Part shown: piece after piece, positions 9,501-21,799 of the stretch | Layout of the letters: the number at the start of each line of letters is the position of its first letter | Position numbering within the stretch: position 1 is the first letter of the stretch | The notes under the pieces: model-generated | Told to the model about the DNA's origin: nothing | Databases searched by the model: none | What the model saw: the letters and a program-made list of their open reading frames with translations, nothing else | Source: Streptomyces cellulosae | GTDB lineage: Bacteria; Actinomycetota; Actinomycetes; Streptomycetales; Streptomycetaceae | DNA: 64,000 bases | NCBI RefSeq assembly: GCF_000721105.1 | Contig: NZ_JOEV01000007.1 | Span: 62,001-126,000, forward strand | Reading direction: 5' to 3' | Made by a program: the position numbers and the translations under genes

Positions 9501-12500
9501 GCTGCCAGACGGCGAAGTCGGCGTACTGGACGGGCAGCGGCTCCCAGCGGGGGGCGCGGCTCTCGCTCCTGGCCCGGTAGGCGGCGGCGAAGTCGCCGAG
9601 GAACGGGCCCATCGACCAGCCGTCGAACGCGATGTGGTGGATCACGAACAACAGCACGCACTCGTCCTGTCCCACCGGGAAGAGCCGGACGCGCAGCGGC
9701 GTCTCCGCAGTGAGGTCGAAGCCGCGGTCGGCCTCGGCGGCCAACGCCTCGGTCACCTCGTCGGCCGGCACCGACACCACCTTGACGGCGGGCGCGCCCG
9801 CGGCGGTGTCCAGGACGCGCAGCGACGGCACCCCGTCGGTGTCCGGCATGACGGTGCGCAGCACCTCGTGCCGCCCGGCGACGTCGCGCAGCGCGATCCG
9901 CAGGGCGTCCGTGTCGAGCTGCCCGGTGAGCCGGAAGGCGAGCACCGAGTTGTACGAGCCGTCCGCTGTGCCCTCGCGGCGGTTGAGGAACCACTGCCGC
10001 TGCTGGGTGAAGGAGAGCGGCCTCTCGGTTCCGGCGGGCGCGGGTGCCAGCGGCGGCCTGGCCCGGTCCGCCTGCTCCACACGGGCGGCCAGGGCGGCGA
10101 CGGTGCGGGCCTCGAAGAGGGCGCGGATGGGCAGTTCGGCGCCGAGGACTCCGCGGACCCGGCTGACCAGCCGGGTGGCGAGCAGCGAGTGCCCGCCGAT
10201 CTCGAAGAAGTCGTCGTCGGGGTGGACCTGGTCGCGGCCGAGGACGTCGGCGAACAGGCCGCACAGGATCTCCTCGACGGGCGTGCGCGGGGCGCGGCCT
10301 CGCGCACCGGCTCCGAGGTCCGGGTCGGGCAGGGCGGCGCGGTCCAGCTTTCCGTTGACGGTCAGCGGGAGCGAGTCCAGGGCGACGACGGCGGACGGCA
10401 CCATGTAGTCGGGCAGTACCCGGGCGAGGCGGTCGCGCAGCGTTCCGGTGTCCGCCCCGGCCCCGGCTCCGGCGGCGACGACGTACGCCACCAGGCGCCG
10501 CTCCCCGGCCTCGTCCTCGCGCATCACCACGGCGGCCTGCTCGACCGAGGGGATGGCCGTCAACGCCGCGGAGATCTCGCCCAGTTCGATGCGGATGCCG
10601 CGCAGTTGCACCTGGTCGTCGGCGCGGTCCAGGTAGTCCAGCTCGCCGTCGGGGAGCCAGCGCACCAGGTCGCCGGTGCGGTACATGCGGCTGCCGGCCG
10701 GCCCGTACGGATCCGGCACGAACCGCTGGGCGGTCAGCCCCGGCCTGCCGAGATAGCCGCGGGCCAGCCCTCCGCCGACGTACAGCTCACCGACGCAGCC
10801 GACCGGTACGGGCCGCAGCGCGCGGTCCAGGACGTACACGCGGTGGGCCCTGGTCGGGCGGCCGATAGGCGGCCGGCCGCGGCCGGGGGCGAGGGGGCCG
10901 CTGACGGTGCAGCCGACGACGGCCTCGGTGGGGCCGTACCCGTTGAACATCCGCACGGAGCCCGCCCAGCGGTCGACGACCTGGGTGGGGACGGCCTCGC
11001 CGGTCACCACCATGCGCAGGTCCGCGGGGAGCGTGCTGCCCTCCGGGAGCGCGCCGACGACGACGGGCGGCAGAGCCGCCAGGTTGATACGGGCGTCGTT
11101 GATCAGGTCGACGAGCGGCTGTCCCGGGGTGCGGTGCTCCTCGTCGGCGATCACGAGGGTGCCGCCGTTGAGCAGCGCCAGCATGATGCCGAAGACCGAC
11201 GCGTCGAAGCTGAAGGAAGCGAACTGCAGGACGCGCACGTCGTGGTCGAGATCGAATCGCTGGGTGAGGCTGTCGACCATCGCCATCAGCCCGGCGTGCG
11301 GCACCGTCACGCCCTTGGGGCGGCCGGTGGAGCCGGAGGTGTAGATCATGTACGCGGTGTGCAGCGGGTGCAGCCTTCCGTTGCGGTCCGCGTCGGTGAG
11401 GTCGGCGCCGGAGAGTCCGTCCAGCTCCCTCACGGTGTCGGGTGCGTCGAGGAGCAGGGGCCCGTCGGTGCGGCCCGGCCGTTGCGGCAGCCCCGTCGCA
11501 CGGGCGGCGGTCGCGGTGTCGGTGAGCAGCACCGCGGGGCACGCGTCGTCGAGGAGGTGGCCGATTCGGTCGGCCGGGTAGTCGACGTCGACGGGCAGGA
11601 ACACGGCGCCCGCCTTCAGCGCGGCCAGGGCCGCCACCACCAGCTCCACGGAGCGCGGCAGCATGACGGCGACCGGTTGTTCGGGGCGCACGCCTCGGGC
11701 GACGAGGAGCCGGGCGATCCGGTTGGCCCGGGTGTTCAGCTCGGTGTAGTCGAGGACCTCGGCACCGAGACTGACCGCGGGCTTGTCCGGGAACCAGGTT
11801 GCCCAGCGCTCGAAGGTGTCGGTGGCGAGCAGGGCGGGCTCGGGCAGTGCGGCCTCGGCCCCCGCCCAGTCCGCGGTGAGCCGGCGCCGCTCGTCCGCGT
11901 CGAGGGTGTCGAGGCGGCCGAGCGGGACGCCGGGCTCGGCCGCGAGGCGCTCCAGGACACGGAGGAAACGGCGTACGAACGCGTCCGTCCGCTGCTCGGT
12001 GAACACGTCGGGCCGGTACTGGGCCTCCACCCTCAACGCGCCGTCCGGGCCCGGGAAGACGCCGATCGCCAGGGGGTACTCGGCGACGACGCGCGCCTTC
12101 CAGCCGAGCATGGTCAGTCCGGGGATGTGCTCGCCGATGCGGTCGAGGGCGCCCGTCGGATAGTTGTGGAAGCTGACGACGGTGTCGAACAGCTCGCCGG
12201 TGCCGGCGCACTGCTGTACCTCGGCGAGGCCCAGGTGGTGGTGGGGTTCGAGGCCGAGCTGGCGGTCCTGGAGGTCGGCGAGCATCGCCTCGAAGGGCTG
12301 CGCGGCATCGAGCCGGGCGCGGACCGGCAGGGTGTGCAGGAACGCGCCCACCATCCGCTCCACCTCCCGGAGTTCGGCCGGCCGGCCGGAGACGACAGCG
12401 CCGAAGGTGACGTCCCGTCGTCCGGTGAGCGCGCCCAGAACCGCGGCCCAGGCGCCCTGCATCACGGTGTTCATGGTGAGACCGCGGGCGTGTGCCCAGG

Positions 12501-15500
12501 GGGTGAGCGCGGCGGTGACCTCGGCGGGCACGTCGGCCACGAGGGTCTCGGGCAGGACGGAGACGCGGTCGCGGTCGGCGGGGCCGAGCCGGGTCGCACC
12601 GTCCACGTCGGCGAGCTCGGCGCGCCATGCCCCGCGGGCGGCGTCCTTGTCCTGGGCCGCCGACCACTCCAGGTGACGGTGGGCCGGGGCGACGCGGGCG
12701 AGGGCGGTGGTGTCGGCGCCGTTGGACCACAGGGTGACCAGTTCCTCGGCGAGCACGGCGGACAAGGACCAGCCGTCGACCAGCATGTGATGCGTGGTCC
12801 ACACGACACGGTGCCGGTCGTCCGCGATCTGGTAGACCGTGAACCGGGTCAGCGGACCGCGGGTGACGTCGAAGCGGTGCAGCCACTCCTCGTCGGTGCG
12901 GCGGGCCGCTTCGGCGTCCACGTCGGCCGGGGCGACGTGGGTCAGGTCGACCTCGGTCCACGGCAGTTCGACGTGGTCGGGGATCAGCTGGACCGGGTCG
13001 CCGGTGTCGCGTTCGCGGAAGCCGGCGCGCAGGGCCGGATTGCGGTCGAGGAGCGTGACGGCGGCGGCACGCAGCGCGGAGCGGTCCATGGGGCCGCCGA
13101 TGTCCATGACGACCTGGAGGGTGTACGCGTCCATGCCCTGACGGTCGAACTCGGCCTGGAAGAGCAGTCCGCGCTGCAACGGGGAGAGCGGCAGGATGTC
13201 GGTGACACCGCCCAGTTCGCTCTCGTACGCGTCGATCTCCCGCTGTTCGACCTGGACGAGCGGGAAGTCGGACGGGATGCGCCCGGTGGTGCCCGGCCGG
13301 TCCGCGTGCGCGACAAGGATCTCCAGGGCGCGGAACCAGGTCTCGGCGAGTTCCCGTACGTCGGCCTCGTCGAGCAGGGCGGAGGCCCAGGTCCATTCGG
13401 CGACGAGGACGGGCCCCTCGGGGCGGTCCTCGGTGACGGCCACGACGTCCACGGGCTGGCGCAGCGGTGTGCCCGGGGCCGCGGTCTGGCCGGCGCCGCC
13501 GGCCACCATGGACCAGTCGCCGCCGCTCGCGGTGAACCGGCCCAGGTAGTTGAAGCCGAGCTGCGGGACGGGGGTGCGGGCGAGAACGGCGGCGGTCTGC
13601 GGGTTGAGGTGGCTCAGCAGACCGTGGCCGATGCCGTGGTCGGGCAGCGCGCGCAGGGTGGCCTTGACCCGCTTGAGCGCGGCCGTGAGGGAGGTGCCGC
13701 CCTGCCACACGCCGGCCCAGTCGAGCTCGCCCACATGGAGGTCGACGGGGAAGACGCTGGTGAACCAGCCGACCGTACGGGACACGTCCAGGTCTCCCGC
13801 GATCTGCTCGCGGCCGTGTCCCTCCAGCTCGATCAGCGCTCGAGTGGTGTCGGCGGCTCCGGTGCGGCGGGCCCGCTCGACGAGTGCGAGGGCGAGACCG
13901 GTCAGGAGCACCTCGTTGATCTCGGCGTGGAAGGCGGCGGGCACCTGGGTGAGCAGGGCCGCCGTGTGCTCGGCCGGGAGTTCGACGCGCAGCCGGCCGG
14001 CGCTGCCGTGCACGTCCCGGGCCGGGTCCAGCGGCTGCTCGGTGAGCGCTGCTGACGCTCCGCTCGACTGCTTTGTCCACAGCGGCAGTTCGGCCATGCG
14101 CTCCGCGGTGCGGGCTTCCTCGGACATGGCCTTCGCCCAGCGGCGGTAGGAGGTCGGCACGGGGTCGAGCCGCGGCTCGCGGCCCTCGGCGACTGCTTCC
14201 CAGGCGGCCTGGAGGTCGGGCAGCAGAATACGCCAGGACACACCGTCGACGGCGAGGTGGTGGATGACGAGGAGCAGGGTGGCGGTGCCTTCCTCCGTCA
14301 GGAGCACCGCCTGCGCGACGAGGCCGTCCTCGGGACGCAGCCGGGCGCGGGCCGCGGCCAGTTCCTCGGCCAGACGTGCCGTCCGGTCGGCGCCCTCGGC
14401 GACGGTGGCGGTGGTGAGTACGTCGGACGCCGCGACGGCGCCTCGGTGCTGGGTGCTCAGGGACCACAGGCCGGGAACCGGGCAGGCGAGGCGCAGACGC
14501 AGCGTGTCGTGGCGGTCCAGGACGGCCTGGAGCGCGCGCTCCAGTCTCGGGGCGTCCACCTCCGCGGGCACGGTCACGGCGAAGTGCTGCGCGAACTCCT
14601 TCGTCTCGTCCGGGAGAGGAGACAGTCGTTCACGCAACTGCGCGGCCACGGGGAGGAGTTCGACTTCTCCGATGCCGTCGTCCTCGGCTGTGGGCGCTGC
14701 CTGTCCGGCGCGTCCCGCGACGGCGGCGATGGCCGCCGGGGTGCGGTACCGGAAGACGTCGCGGGCCGTGACGACCAGGCCCTCCTTGCGTGCCCTGCTG
14801 ACCACCTGGAGGGAGCTGATGCTGTCGCCGCCGAGGGCGAAGAAACTGTCCTCCGGGCCGACTTCGGGCACACCGAGGACCTCGGCGAGGACCTGGCACA
14901 GGACGCGCTCGTCATCGTTGCGCGCAGCGCGACCCTGTGCGCGGGCCCCGAAGTCGGGGACCGGCAGGGACTTGCGGTCGACTTTGCCGTGCGCGGTCAG
15001 CGGCAGTTCGTCCAGGGCCGCGAGGACGGTCGGCACCAGAGCGCCGGGCAGCCGCTCGGCCAGCAGGGCGCGGGCGGCCGCGGTGTCCGGGCGGCTTGTT
15101 TCCCCGACGACGTACCCGACGAGCCGCTGCTGTCCGGCCGGGTCGGTGACGGCGGCGGCCACCGCGTCGGCGACGCCCGGCAGTTCACGCAAGGCCGTCT
15201 CGACCTCGCCGAGTTCGACGCGCTGGCCGCGGATCTTGACCTGGTGGTCGACACGGCCCACGAAGGCGAGCTGTCCGTCGGGGCGCAGGACGACATGGTC
15301 GCCGGTGCGGTACATGCGGGAGCCGTCGGCGGCGAACGGGTCGGGGACGAACGTGGTGGCGGTGCGGCGCGGGTCACCGAGGTAGCCGCGGCCGACTCCC
15401 CGGCCGGAGATGAACAACTCGCCCCGCGCGCCGCGCGGCACCGGCCGCAGGTCGGCGCCGAGGACATGGAGGCGGGTGTTGCGCAGCGGCCGGCCGATCG

Positions 15501-17868
15501 GCACGACGGACGCGTCCAGATCGCCGGTGGTGGAGACATAGGCGTGGGTGACGTCGTCGGAGCACTCGGTGGGGCCGTAGAGGTTGGCGAGCGGGATGTC
15601 CGGGTAGCGGGCGAACCAGCGCCTGCAGAGGTCGGCGGGTAGCGCCTCGCCGTTGGAGATCATCCAGCGCAGGGCGGGCAGTTCGGGTGCCGAGCCCGCC
15701 GCGTCCCAGACGTCGAGGGTGGCGCGCAGCAGCGACGGAACGACCTCGATGACGGTCAGCCCCTCGGCGCCGATGGCCGGGAACAGGGCGTCCGGGTCCG
15801 CGGCGTCACCGCGGCCGAAGGCGCGGACGCGTCCGCCGACGAGCAGCGTCGTCAGGGTCTGCCAGACGGTGACGTCGAAGGTGACGGGTGCGTTGTGGAC
15901 GAGCGTGTCGTTACGGGTGAGCTCGAACTCCTCGATCTTGGCGAGGAGATGGTTGACCATGCCGCCGCGCTGCACCATGGCGCCCTTGGGCTTGCCGGTG
16001 GAGCCGGAGGTGTAGATGACGTACGCGAGATCGAGCGGGCCGCCGGTGACGGGGGCCAGGGCGTCGGCGGGGTCGGTGCGGGCGTCGAGGACGTGCACGG
16101 GCAGCGGGTCGGCCAGGTAGCCCGCCGCCTCGCGCGCCAGGCCGGCGTGCTCGTCCTGGGTGAGCAGGAAGCCGGCGCCGCTGTCGCGCAGCAGCGCGGT
16201 CAGCCGGGCCGGGGGCGCGCCGGGATCGAGGGGCACGAAGGCGCGTCCGGCGCCGAGGACGGCGAGTTCGGCGGTGACGAAGTCCCGGCCCGGCTCGGTG
16301 AGGATGGCCACCGGGCCGTGGCCGGTCAGGACGCGGGAGACGGCGGAGGCCCGGCCGGCCAGCCCGGCGTAGTCGATGCTGCCGCCGTCGTCGGTGACGG
16401 CCACCGCGTGCGGGTTCCGCGCGGCCTGCTCCCGTACCCGCTCCACGACTCCCCGGTAGGGCGTCTCGCGGACGGGCCCGGTGAGCGTGGCGGTCAGGTC
16501 GGCGCGCTCGTCGGCGGTGAGCAGGTCGAGACCGCCGAGCGGCGCGTCGGGCGCGGCCTGCAGGAAGGCTTCCAGGAAGGCGGTGAACCGGTCCAGGTGG
16601 GTGCGGATCCCGGCACGGTCGTAGCGCGCGGTGTTGCCGCTGAGATCGACGCCCAGCCCCGCGTCGCCCTTGTCCGCCACGGTGAACTCCAGGTCGTCGA
16701 CGAGTCCCGTGGAGGGGCTGTAGATGGTGGCCTCGCAGGGGCCGATGGCCAGCTTCTCGACCTGCGGCATCATGTTGAGGAACGGGCCGAACGGCCGCCG
16801 GTCGTCGCTGGGCAGACCCATGGCCCTGCGGATCCTGCTGACCCGGTGCCGCTGGTGCTTGAGCCCCTGCGAGAACACCTTGTACGTCGCCGCGAGCAGC
16901 TCGGCGCGCGTGATGCCGGCGGACACGGCCAGGCGCAGCGGCAGGTTGTTCACGACCATGCCGGGGACACGCTGCATCGTGCCCCCGACGCGCGCCGTGA
17001 CGGGGAGGGCGAGGAGGACGTCCTCGGTGGCGGCGGTGCGCGCGGTGTAGGCGCCGAGCGCGGCGGCGAACGTGGTCTGCCAGGTCACCCGGGACTCCCA
17101 GGCGACCGTGCGAAGGAGCTCGGCCGTTCGCTCGGGCAGCACCGTGCCCTCCTGGTGGAAGGTCGGGGCGGGCTGGGCGTCCCGCGTGGCCAGGCTGATC
17201 AGCCCTGGACCGTCGCCCACCTGCTCCTGCCAGTACGCCGCGTCACGCTCGCCCTTCGCCGACGCGGTGTACGCCGCCTCGGCCTCGACCAGTTCGGAGA
17301 GCGCGGGGAAACGGCCCTCGTCGAGCGGGGTGCCGTCGAGCAGGGCGGCGTAGATCTCCGAGAGCCGCTGGAAGTAGATGACGTAACTGAACCCGTCGGA
17401 GACGAGGTGGTGGTTGAGGAGGCAGAAGAAGGTGCGTTCCGGGCCGAGCTCGAACACGCTCAGCCGGAACAGCGGAACCCAGACCTGCGTGCCGTCGGAG
17501 CCCTGGGTGCCGTCGGCCTCCTCGTCGAACGGGAAGGGCACGGCCAGGTCCTCGCGGATCGCCTGCCGCGCGGCCGCCGCGGGGTCGGGCGCGGTGCTCA
17601 CGTCGGTGACGGCCAGCGGCAGCGTGTCGAGCGGTTCGACGAACTGGCGCGGCTCACCGCCCTGTTCGTCGAAGCGGGTGCGCAGGCACTCCGACTCGTC
17701 GACCAGCCGCGCGAGCGCGGTGCGGAAGAGGTCCAGGTCCAGCGGGCCGCGGATGTCCCAGTAGATGGCGGTGTTGTAGGTCGCGCCCCCGCCGGAGAGT
17801 TTCGCGTCGAACCAGATGTCCTTCTGGCCGGCGGTGAGCGGCAGGCCGCCCGTCTGAACAGGTGTCAT
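6565..17868 (-). CDS. Trimodular NRPS: C-A-PCP-E / C-A-PCP / C-A(degenerate)-PCP-TE
   Basis: This 3767-aa synthetase has three modules and should release an N-acyl tripeptide with a D residue first. Module 1: starter-type C (HHLVSDGFS near 153), A (SGSTGKPKG near 619, lysine motif near 963), PCP (GGDSISSL near 1014), E ([10 protein letters not shown] near 1206). Module 2: C (HHMLVDGWS near 1696), A (near 2010-2510), PCP (GGHSLLA near 2560). Module 3: C (HHIAFDGWS near 2746), A remnant (3065-3400), PCP with an altered motif but its serine kept (SMDSMKSL near 3424), TE (GWSFGG near 3585). Pocket residues read by eye: A1 D-V-W-V-I-N-L-D-D (no assignment); A2 D-A-F-A-V-T-G-V-G, small residues suiting a bulky aromatic such as Trp or Kyn. 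The third A domain lacks its core and cannot activate substrate. GGGGAA precedes the ATG. Confidence 0.97.
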   Translation of the reverse strand: MTPVQTGGLPLTAGQKDIWFDAKLSGGGATYNTAIYWDIRGPLDLDLFRTALARLVDESECLRTRFDEQGGEPRQFVEPLDTLPLAVTDVSTAPDPAAAARQAIREDLAVPFPFDEEADGTQGSDGTQVWVPLFRLSVFELGPERTFFCLLNHHLVSDGFSYVIYFQRLSEIYAALLDGTPLDEGRFPALSELVEAEAAYTASAKGERDAAYWQEQVGDGPGLISLATRDAQPAPTFHQEGTVLPERTAELLRTVAWESRVTWQTTFAAALGAYTARTAATEDVLLALPVTARVGGTMQRVPGMVVNNLPLRLAVSAGITRAELLAATYKVFSQGLKHQRHRVSRIRRAMGLPSDDRRPFGPFLNMMPQVEKLAIGPCEATIYSPSTGLVDDLEFTVADKGDAGLGVDLSGNTARYDRAGIRTHLDRFTAFLEAFLQAAPDAPLGGLDLLTADERADLTATLTGPVRETPYRGVVERVREQAARNPHAVAVTDDGGSIDYAGLAGRASAVSRVLTGHGPVAILTEPGRDFVTAELAVLGAGRAFVPLDPGAPPARLTALLRDSGAGFLLTQDEHAGLAREAAGYLADPLPVHVLDARTDPADALAPVTGGPLDLAYVIYTSGSTGKPKGAMVQRGGMVNHLLAKIEEFELTRNDTLVHNAPVTFDVTVWQTLTTLLVGGRVRAFGRGDAADPDALFPAIGAEGLTVIEVVPSLLRATLDVWDAAGSAPELPALRWMISNGEALPADLCRRWFARYPDIPLANLYGPTECSDDVTHAYVSTTGDLDASVVPIGRPLRNTRLHVLGADLRPVPRGARGELFISGRGVGRGYLGDPRRTATTFVPDPFAADGSRMYRTGDHVVLRPDGQLAFVGRVDHQVKIRGQRVELGEVETALRELPGVADAVAAAVTDPAGQQRLVGYVVGETSRPDTAAARALLAERLPGALVPTVLAALDELPLTAHGKVDRKSLPVPDFGARAQGRAARNDDERVLCQVLAEVLGVPEVGPEDSFFALGGDSISSLQVVSRARKEGLVVTARDVFRYRTPAAIAAVAGRAGQAAPTAEDDGIGEVELLPVAAQLRERLSPLPDETKEFAQHFAVTVPAEVDAPRLERALQAVLDRHDTLRLRLACPVPGLWSLSTQHRGAVAASDVLTTATVAEGADRTARLAEELAAARARLRPEDGLVAQAVLLTEEGTATLLLVIHHLAVDGVSWRILLPDLQAAWEAVAEGREPRLDPVPTSYRRWAKAMSEEARTAERMAELPLWTKQSSGASAALTEQPLDPARDVHGSAGRLRVELPAEHTAALLTQVPAAFHAEINEVLLTGLALALVERARRTGAADTTRALIELEGHGREQIAGDLDVSRTVGWFTSVFPVDLHVGELDWAGVWQGGTSLTAALKRVKATLRALPDHGIGHGLLSHLNPQTAAVLARTPVPQLGFNYLGRFTASGGDWSMVAGGAGQTAAPGTPLRQPVDVVAVTEDRPEGPVLVAEWTWASALLDEADVRELAETWFRALEILVAHADRPGTTGRIPSDFPLVQVEQREIDAYESELGGVTDILPLSPLQRGLLFQAEFDRQGMDAYTLQVVMDIGGPMDRSALRAAAVTLLDRNPALRAGFRERDTGDPVQLIPDHVELPWTEVDLTHVAPADVDAEAARRTDEEWLHRFDVTRGPLTRFTVYQIADDRHRVVWTTHHMLVDGWSLSAVLAEELVTLWSNGADTTALARVAPAHRHLEWSAAQDKDAARGAWRAELADVDGATRLGPADRDRVSVLPETLVADVPAEVTAALTPWAHARGLTMNTVMQGAWAAVLGALTGRRDVTFGAVVSGRPAELREVERMVGAFLHTLPVRARLDAAQPFEAMLADLQDRQLGLEPHHHLGLAEVQQCAGTGELFDTVVSFHNYPTGALDRIGEHIPGLTMLGWKARVVAEYPLAIGVFPGPDGALRVEAQYRPDVFTEQRTDAFVRRFLRVLERLAAEPGVPLGRLDTLDADERRRLTADWAGAEAALPEPALLATDTFERWATWFPDKPAVSLGAEVLDYTELNTRANRIARLLVARGVRPEQPVAVMLPRSVELVVAALAALKAGAVFLPVDVDYPADRIGHLLDDACPAVLLTDTATAARATGLPQRPGRTDGPLLLDAPDTVRELDGLSGADLTDADRNGRLHPLHTAYMIYTSGSTGRPKGVTVPHAGLMAMVDSLTQRFDLDHDVRVLQFASFSFDASVFGIMLALLNGGTLVIADEEHRTPGQPLVDLINDARINLAALPPVVVGALPEGSTLPADLRMVVTGEAVPTQVVDRWAGSVRMFNGYGPTEAVVGCTVSGPLAPGRGRPPIGRPTRAHRVYVLDRALRPVPVGCVGELYVGGGLARGYLGRPGLTAQRFVPDPYGPAGSRMYRTGDLVRWLPDGELDYLDRADDQVQLRGIRIELGEISAALTAIPSVEQAAVVMREDEAGERRLVAYVVAAGAGAGADTGTLRDRLARVLPDYMVPSAVVALDSLPLTVNGKLDRAALPDPDLGAGARGRAPRTPVEEILCGLFADVLGRDQVHPDDDFFEIGGHSLLATRLVSRVRGVLGAELPIRALFEARTVAALAARVEQADRARPPLAPAPAGTERPLSFTQQRQWFLNRREGTADGSYNSVLAFRLTGQLDTDALRIALRDVAGRHEVLRTVMPDTDGVPSLRVLDTAAGAPAVKVVSVPADEVTEALAAEADRGFDLTAETPLRVRLFPVGQDECVLLFVIHHIAFDGWSMGPFLGDFAAAYRARSESRAPRWEPLPVQYADFAVWQRELLGGQGPDDPDGLATEQLDFWRDALAGLPDETPLPADFTRPARSTREGDVVLFDLDAGLRSAIGELARATGTTEFIVFQAALSALLTRRGAGTDIPVGVSVAGRTDDALSDVVGMFLNTLVLRGDTSGDPTFRELLDRLRETDLAAFSHQDVPFDQVVDALRPARALNRHPLFQVSLTVQYDGVRDLGLPGLTALPEYVPSRQAKLDLVVELVPWHDKDGMQGLLTFSRDLFTRETAEGLVRQFTRILRAAVADPGVRIGDLEIGVTDEPAVSAAPAPGDSAEDFADVVRELPEVTLLDLFAELVAKEPDAVATGSGPQALSYAELDRCSDALARTLAGAGAGPERTVALAVPRAADQALAALGILKAGAAYVPLTADEPVEAIRALFADVDPVCVLTTTGMAGRLRTTGVPVLVLDVAGLRGTADDEDRPVRATARPGQAAYVIRGGTAGTVVEHRTAAARVAAALDGPRPGDAGLFGALLAGTGVATRERPPAAWAAPDTFPADTARWAAHGYVLDESLSPAPEGELYLAGAAVARSYAGRAGVTAERFVADPWGEAGARMWRTGRNVTGDDNTPVLPTRSPEEAVTEEPAEPAADAADPVVTRLCEIVAEVVGAESVAPAENFFETRSMDSMKSLRLVARARKAGIELSIADVFTHQSVAALATALRPEPEPATAQEPAALVPRDTMRLAAEAIEETDSLDHADTFAPMLCIRPTGARPPVFCVHSGVGLALSYLPLARYIGPDHPVYGIQSPSVVDGAPLPDSIEANASAYIDLIRQVQPEGPYHLLGWSFGGLLAYEIAVQLRAAGQQVGLLANLDSFPRTGAVDERDAQGSLAWLLEGIGHSREEFGDRDLTPADIVDALRADGSALARMGELRMARMVDLMARHQILNTRYRPRGYDGEMHLFLADRSPWGEERDKERLWAPYTDGTVTAHHIDCAHDDMLSPGPVEEIGRAVAAQLERLHAQSDRSGR

Positions 17869-17916
17869 AGCAGTTCCCCTAGGTCAAGGTGGTGCGGGAG
17901 GGGGCGCGCGGGGCGG

Positions 17917-18621
17917 TCAGCCGCAGCCGCCGGCGTGCCCGTCGTCGGTGGCCGTGCCGATGCCGGCCGCGGTGAACTCGCGCGGTACCGCGGTGGCCGG
18001 CTCCTCCTGGGAGCGCAGGTGCTCCACGAACGCGTCGAGCCGGTCGATCCCCCAGAAGCGGCTGTAGCCGTGCACGAAGAACGGGACCCCGAACACCCCG
18101 TCCGCGCAGACGTCGAGGAGGATGCGGATGCCCTCGGCGCGCAGCTCGGGCCGGTCGCTGGCGCGGGACAGGAGCAGCGGGTCGATGCCCAGCTCCCAGC
18201 CGATGTCCTCGATGGTCCGCCGGTCGCAGATGTCACGGCCCTGGCCGAACCTGGCCCGGTACACCGCGTCGATGTAGTCGTGGCCGCGGCCCTGGCCGCG
18301 GGCGACGAGATAGCCCAGGTGCGGGACCTCCCACACGGGGTCGCGGTCAACCGGCCAGACGACCTTGACCCCCAGGGACTTGGTGAGGCGGCCGACGTCC
18401 TGGAGCACGTAGCGGTTCTTCTCGCGGGACATCTCCGAATAGGGGAAGCGGCCGCCCTGTTCCTCCATGAGCCGGGCGCTGAGCGGGTCGGGCTCGAAGA
18501 AGGGCACCCACTCGAGGCGCTCCGCGAGGTCCCGGTGCTCGGTCATCACGGTGCGGTAGGCGAGCCACGAGTAGGGGCTGCGCAGGGAGAAGTAGAACCG
18601 CGGCGTCTTGTTCTTGGGCAT
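17917..18621 (-). CDS. DsbA-family / 2-hydroxychromene-2-carboxylate isomerase-like protein
   Basis: This 234-aa thioredoxin-fold protein begins with FYFSLRSPYSWLAYR, the signature of HCCA isomerase/DsbA-like enzymes, and carries VFGVPFFVHG near residue 170. There is no CxxC near the N-terminus, so it is not a disulfide oxidoreductase; isomerase or glutathione-transferase-like chemistry is more likely. As I recall, related isomerases accompany highly reducing type II PKS genes making polyene or cinnamoyl chains. Its place directly before ketoreductase, KS and ACP genes suggests a role in the acyl chain. Its substrate is unknown. Confidence 0.8.
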   Translation of the reverse strand: MPKNKTPRFYFSLRSPYSWLAYRTVMTEHRDLAERLEWVPFFEPDPLSARLMEEQGGRFPYSEMSREKNRYVLQDVGRLTKSLGVKVVWPVDRDPVWEVPHLGYLVARGQGRGHDYIDAVYRARFGQGRDICDRRTIEDIGWELGIDPLLLSRASDRPELRAEGIRILLDVCADGVFGVPFFVHGYSRFWGIDRLDAFVEHLRSQEEPATAVPREFTAAGIGTATDDGHAGGCG

Positions 18622-18639
18622 GGTGGCGCCCCCTTCCGG

Positions 18640-19386
18640 TCAGACGACGAGGCCGCCGTCGATGCCGAATACCTGTCCTGTGATGTACGAGGCGCGGTCG
18701 GACGCGAGGAACGCCACCAGGTCGGCGACCTCCTCCGGGCGGCCGAGCCGGCCGAGCGGGATCCGGCCGGTCATCTTCTCGACGTGCTCGTCGGCGAGAC
18801 CGGAGAGCATGTCGGTGTCGATGAAGCCGGGCGCCACGGCGTTGGCACGGATGCCGTAGCGACCCGACTCCTTGGCGAGTGCCTTGGTGAAACCGATGAT
18901 TCCGGCCTTGCTCGCCGAGTAGTTGGCCTGGGTGGCGTTCCCGTACACGCCGGCCACGGACGACAGCGTGATCACGGAACCGGCCTTGCGCTTCATCATC
19001 GCGAAGACCGCCGCCTTGCAGAGGTTGTACGTGCCGTCGAGGTTGACCCGCACGACGGCGTCCCAGTCGGCCGGCGCGAGGAGCACCAGCGGGTTGTCGC
19101 GCACGATGCCCGCGCAGGACACCACGGTGTGCAGGGGGCCGAGTTCGCGTTCGGCGGCCTTGACGAAGTCGCGTACGGCATCGTGGTCGGCCACGTCCGT
19201 GCGCGCCGCGTACACGCGGGCTCCCGCGGCGGTGGCCTCCTCGGCGACGGCATCCGCGGCCTCCTTGTCGGACTGGAAGCAGAAGGCCACGTCGTAGCCG
19301 TCGCGGGCGAGCCGGGTCACCACATGGCGGCCGATTCCTCGCGAGCCGCCGCTGACGAGGGCGACGGGTCGATCGGTTGCGGACAT
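18640..19386 (-). CDS. 3-oxoacyl-ACP reductase (SDR, FabG-like)
   Basis: This 248-aa short-chain dehydrogenase probably reduces beta-ketoacyl-ACP on the acyl-chain assembly line. It shows the cofactor loop SGGSRGIG near residue 12, the NAG-equivalent VSCAGIV and the catalytic Ser (TLSSVAG). The Tyr/Lys pair is in YSASKAG near 155, and the C-terminus ends [12 protein letters not shown] as in FabG. AGGAG lies 7 bases before the ATG. It is co-transcribed with the two KS genes and the ACP. No dehydratase or enoylreductase gene adjoins, so the final saturation state of the chain is open. Confidence 0.92.
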   Translation of the reverse strand: MSATDRPVALVSGGSRGIGRHVVTRLARDGYDVAFCFQSDKEAADAVAEEATAAGARVYAARTDVADHDAVRDFVKAAERELGPLHTVVSCAGIVRDNPLVLLAPADWDAVVRVNLDGTYNLCKAAVFAMMKRKAGSVITLSSVAGVYGNATQANYSASKAGIIGFTKALAKESGRYGIRANAVAPGFIDTDMLSGLADEHVEKMTGRIPLGRLGRPEEVADLVAFLASDRASYITGQVFGIDGGLVV

Positions 19387-19447
19387 GCTTGTCTCCTGAG
19401 GGTTCGAGGCAGAGTTCCGCCGACTCGCGGGCGGGGGTGAGCGCGGC

Positions 19448-20533
19448 TCAGCCGCCGGTGAACACGGCGCAGCCGACCTGGCCGTCCCGTTCGACACCGG
19501 TCACCAGGGCCGCTTCGCCGGGGCCGAGGCCCTGCTCGCCGGCCGTGGCGAGGACGGCGGCCAGTTGGAGCGCGGTGGCCGCGGCGGAGGTGTCGCCGAT
19601 GCGTTCGCGCATCCGTATCCACTCGGGGTGGACCCCGGGCAGGGCGTCGATGACGGCCTGCTCCTCCTCGGCGGCGAGCTTCCCACCGCCCCCGAGCGGG
19701 GCCACGAACCGGATGGCCCCAGGTTCCACACCGGCCGTGTCCAGGGCGCTGCGGACGCATGCGGTGAGCGCCTCGCGGGGGCCGTCGGTCCCCCGGTAGG
19801 CGCGGAAGCGGGTGGCTCCGACGCGGGCCAGGGCGGTGCGGCCCGCTGCCGCGGCGTCCTCGGCGGGCTCGATCAGGAACACGGCGGCGCCTTCGCCGAG
19901 CGGGGTCTCCCGCTCCTCGTCGGCCCGCCCGTGCCACTCCAGCCAGGCACGCTGCGCGGAGAACTCCTCGGCCGCCCCGCAGAGCACGCGCGCGCAGTGG
20001 CCGCCCCGGTGCAGCCGCAGCGCGTAGCTGAGAGCGAGCAGGCCCGTCAGCGAACCGCCCGCCACCGTGGTGTTGGGTCCCTTGATGCGGTGCCAGATGG
20101 CGCTCTGTCCGGCCGCCCGGTTCATCACGGTGTTCGGGAAGCGGGCGGGCTCCACGTGGTAGGGGCGCTCCCCGGACAGGGAGTCCTTGGTGAAGTCCAT
20201 GATGCTCTGGACGCTGCCGGAGCCGGTGCCGAGGACCAGGGCGGTCTGCTCGGGCCGGGCCGCGAGTTCCTCGGCGACGGACTCGACGAGGTTGCCGACG
20301 GCGGTGACGGCGAGCGCGGTCACCCGGTCCATGGTCCGGGTGCCCTTCTTGCCGACGTACCGGGCTGCGGTGAAGTCCGGTACCAGGGCGGCCTGCTGGA
20401 AGGGAACCTCATGGAGGTCGCGGTCGAGGGCGGCCACGGCGTCGCGTCCCTCGGCCAGCCCGTTGCGCAGGGGGGCGTTGCCGACGCCGTACGGGGAGAT
20501 CGCCGACCAGGCGGAGAGGACGAGGGACGACAT
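19448..20533 (-). CDS. Chain-length-factor-like ketosynthase (KS beta)
   Basis: This 361-aa thiolase-fold protein lacks the KS nucleophile: the active-site block reads [15 protein letters not shown], with Ser/Gly where Cys is expected. It is shorter than its partner and starts in an ATGA overlap with the KS gene. That pairing is the hallmark of a KS-CLF heterodimer, in which this subunit helps set chain length. The divergent tail keeps [14 protein letters not shown], resembling the GH-containing KS loop. It belongs with the KS, ACP and ketoreductase to a type II PKS-like system, presumably supplying the acyl group to the NRPS starter C domain. Confidence 0.88.
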   Translation of the reverse strand: MSSLVLSAWSAISPYGVGNAPLRNGLAEGRDAVAALDRDLHEVPFQQAALVPDFTAARYVGKKGTRTMDRVTALAVTAVGNLVESVAEELAARPEQTALVLGTGSGSVQSIMDFTKDSLSGERPYHVEPARFPNTVMNRAAGQSAIWHRIKGPNTTVAGGSLTGLLALSYALRLHRGGHCARVLCGAAEEFSAQRAWLEWHGRADEERETPLGEGAAVFLIEPAEDAAAAGRTALARVGATRFRAYRGTDGPREALTACVRSALDTAGVEPGAIRFVAPLGGGGKLAAEEEQAVIDALPGVHPEWIRMRERIGDTSAAATALQLAAVLATAGEQGLGPGEAALVTGVERDGQVGCAVFTGG

Positions 20534-21768
20534 CACGCGGCCTCCTTCATGCGACCGAGGATCAGCACGGCGTTGTTGCCCGCGAAGGCGAGCGCGTTGT
20601 TCTGCACGACGTTCAGGACGGCCGGACGGGCCTCGTTCGGCACGCAGTCCAGTCCGCACTCGGGGTCCGTCTCCCGGTGGTTGACGGTCGGCGGGATGAA
20701 GCCCTCGGTGATGGCGAGGGCGCAGGCCGCCGCCGCCAGTGCGCTGGCCGCCCCCATGGAGTGGCCGATCATCGACTTGATGGAGACCGTGGGCGGCGGG
20801 GTGTCGAAGACCTGCCGGATCGCGCCGGCCTCCGTCACGTCGTTGGCCCGTGTCCCCGTGCCGTGCGCGGAGATGAAGTCGATGTCCTCCTGCGCCACAC
20901 CGGCGTTGCGGTGCGCGATCTCCATGCAGCGGGCGAGGCTGTCCTGGTCGGGCGCCACGGGGTGGTGGGCGTCGCAGTTCAGTCCGTAGCCCAGCACCTC
21001 GGCGTAGATCCGCGCCCCGCGCGCGAGTGCGGACTCGAGACTCTCCAGGAGGAGGACGCCCGCTCCCTCGCCGGTGAGGATGCCCTTGCGGTCGACGTCG
21101 AAGGGCTGGCAGACCTCGGGAGCTATGGTGCCCAGACGGTAGAAGCCGGTGAACGTCTTGCGGCAGACGGCGTCGGCGCCGCCGCACAGTGCGGCCTCCA
21201 CCTCTCCGTGCCGGATGGCGTCGAAGCCGCTGCCGATCGCGTAGTTGCCCGCCGCGCAGGCGGTCGGGATGGTGAGAGCCTCGACATCGACCAGACCGAG
21301 TTCCCGGACGATGCCGCTGGACAGACGCCCGGCCTGCGCCCGGCGCGCCAGGCCGGGCGACAACCGCTCGGGTCCTTCCTCGAGTTGGGTGCCGACCAGG
21401 GTGTCGAGATCGCGCGACTCGGCGTCGGTGGTGCCGACCGAGACCAGCACCCTGCGCTCGCGCAGGTCCTGCGCGGTCAGGCCGGCGTCCGCGACGGCCA
21501 TGTTGGCCGCCGCGACGGAGAACTGCGTGGCCCGGCCCAGTTCCTCGGGGTCGACGTGGTGGATCCACTCTCCCGGCACGAAGTCGGTCACCTCGCACGC
21601 GTTGGCATGCGCGAAACCGGTCGTGTCGAAGGCCGTGATGGGCTTGACCCCGCTGCGGCCGGACTTCAGTCCTGCCAGGAAGGTCGGGGCCCCGAGCCCG
21701 ATGCTGGTGACCGCTCCGAGTCCGGTGATGACCACCCGGCGCGGCCGTTGCTCCTCCTCGTACACCAT
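20533..21768 (-). CDS. Beta-ketoacyl-ACP synthase (KS alpha, FabF-like)
   Basis: This 411-aa ketosynthase extends acyl-ACP with malonyl-ACP. The nucleophile lies in TIPTACAAGNYAIG (near residue 177), the two histidines in FISAHGTGT and KSMIGHSMGAAS. The N-terminus VVITGLGAVTSIG is typical of FabF/KS alpha. It overlaps its CLF-like partner by ATGA and follows the ACP gene by 31 bases. Together these imply a dedicated discrete PKS rather than housekeeping fatty acid synthesis. Confidence 0.93.
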   Translation of the reverse strand: MVYEEEQRPRRVVITGLGAVTSIGLGAPTFLAGLKSGRSGVKPITAFDTTGFAHANACEVTDFVPGEWIHHVDPEELGRATQFSVAAANMAVADAGLTAQDLRERRVLVSVGTTDAESRDLDTLVGTQLEEGPERLSPGLARRAQAGRLSSGIVRELGLVDVEALTIPTACAAGNYAIGSGFDAIRHGEVEAALCGGADAVCRKTFTGFYRLGTIAPEVCQPFDVDRKGILTGEGAGVLLLESLESALARGARIYAEVLGYGLNCDAHHPVAPDQDSLARCMEIAHRNAGVAQEDIDFISAHGTGTRANDVTEAGAIRQVFDTPPPTVSIKSMIGHSMGAASALAAAACALAITEGFIPPTVNHRETDPECGLDCVPNEARPAVLNVVQNNALAFAGNNAVLILGRMKEAA

Positions 21769-21799
21769 GCGCTCCCGTCCTGTCGTGTGGCAGCGGTGG

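Noticed and set aside
7957..14055. A 2032-codon open frame on the plus strand
   Set aside because: It is the antisense shadow of the NRPS gene: composition is skewed to Gly/Arg/Val with no domain motifs, and the opposite strand has unmistakable A, PCP and E motifs.
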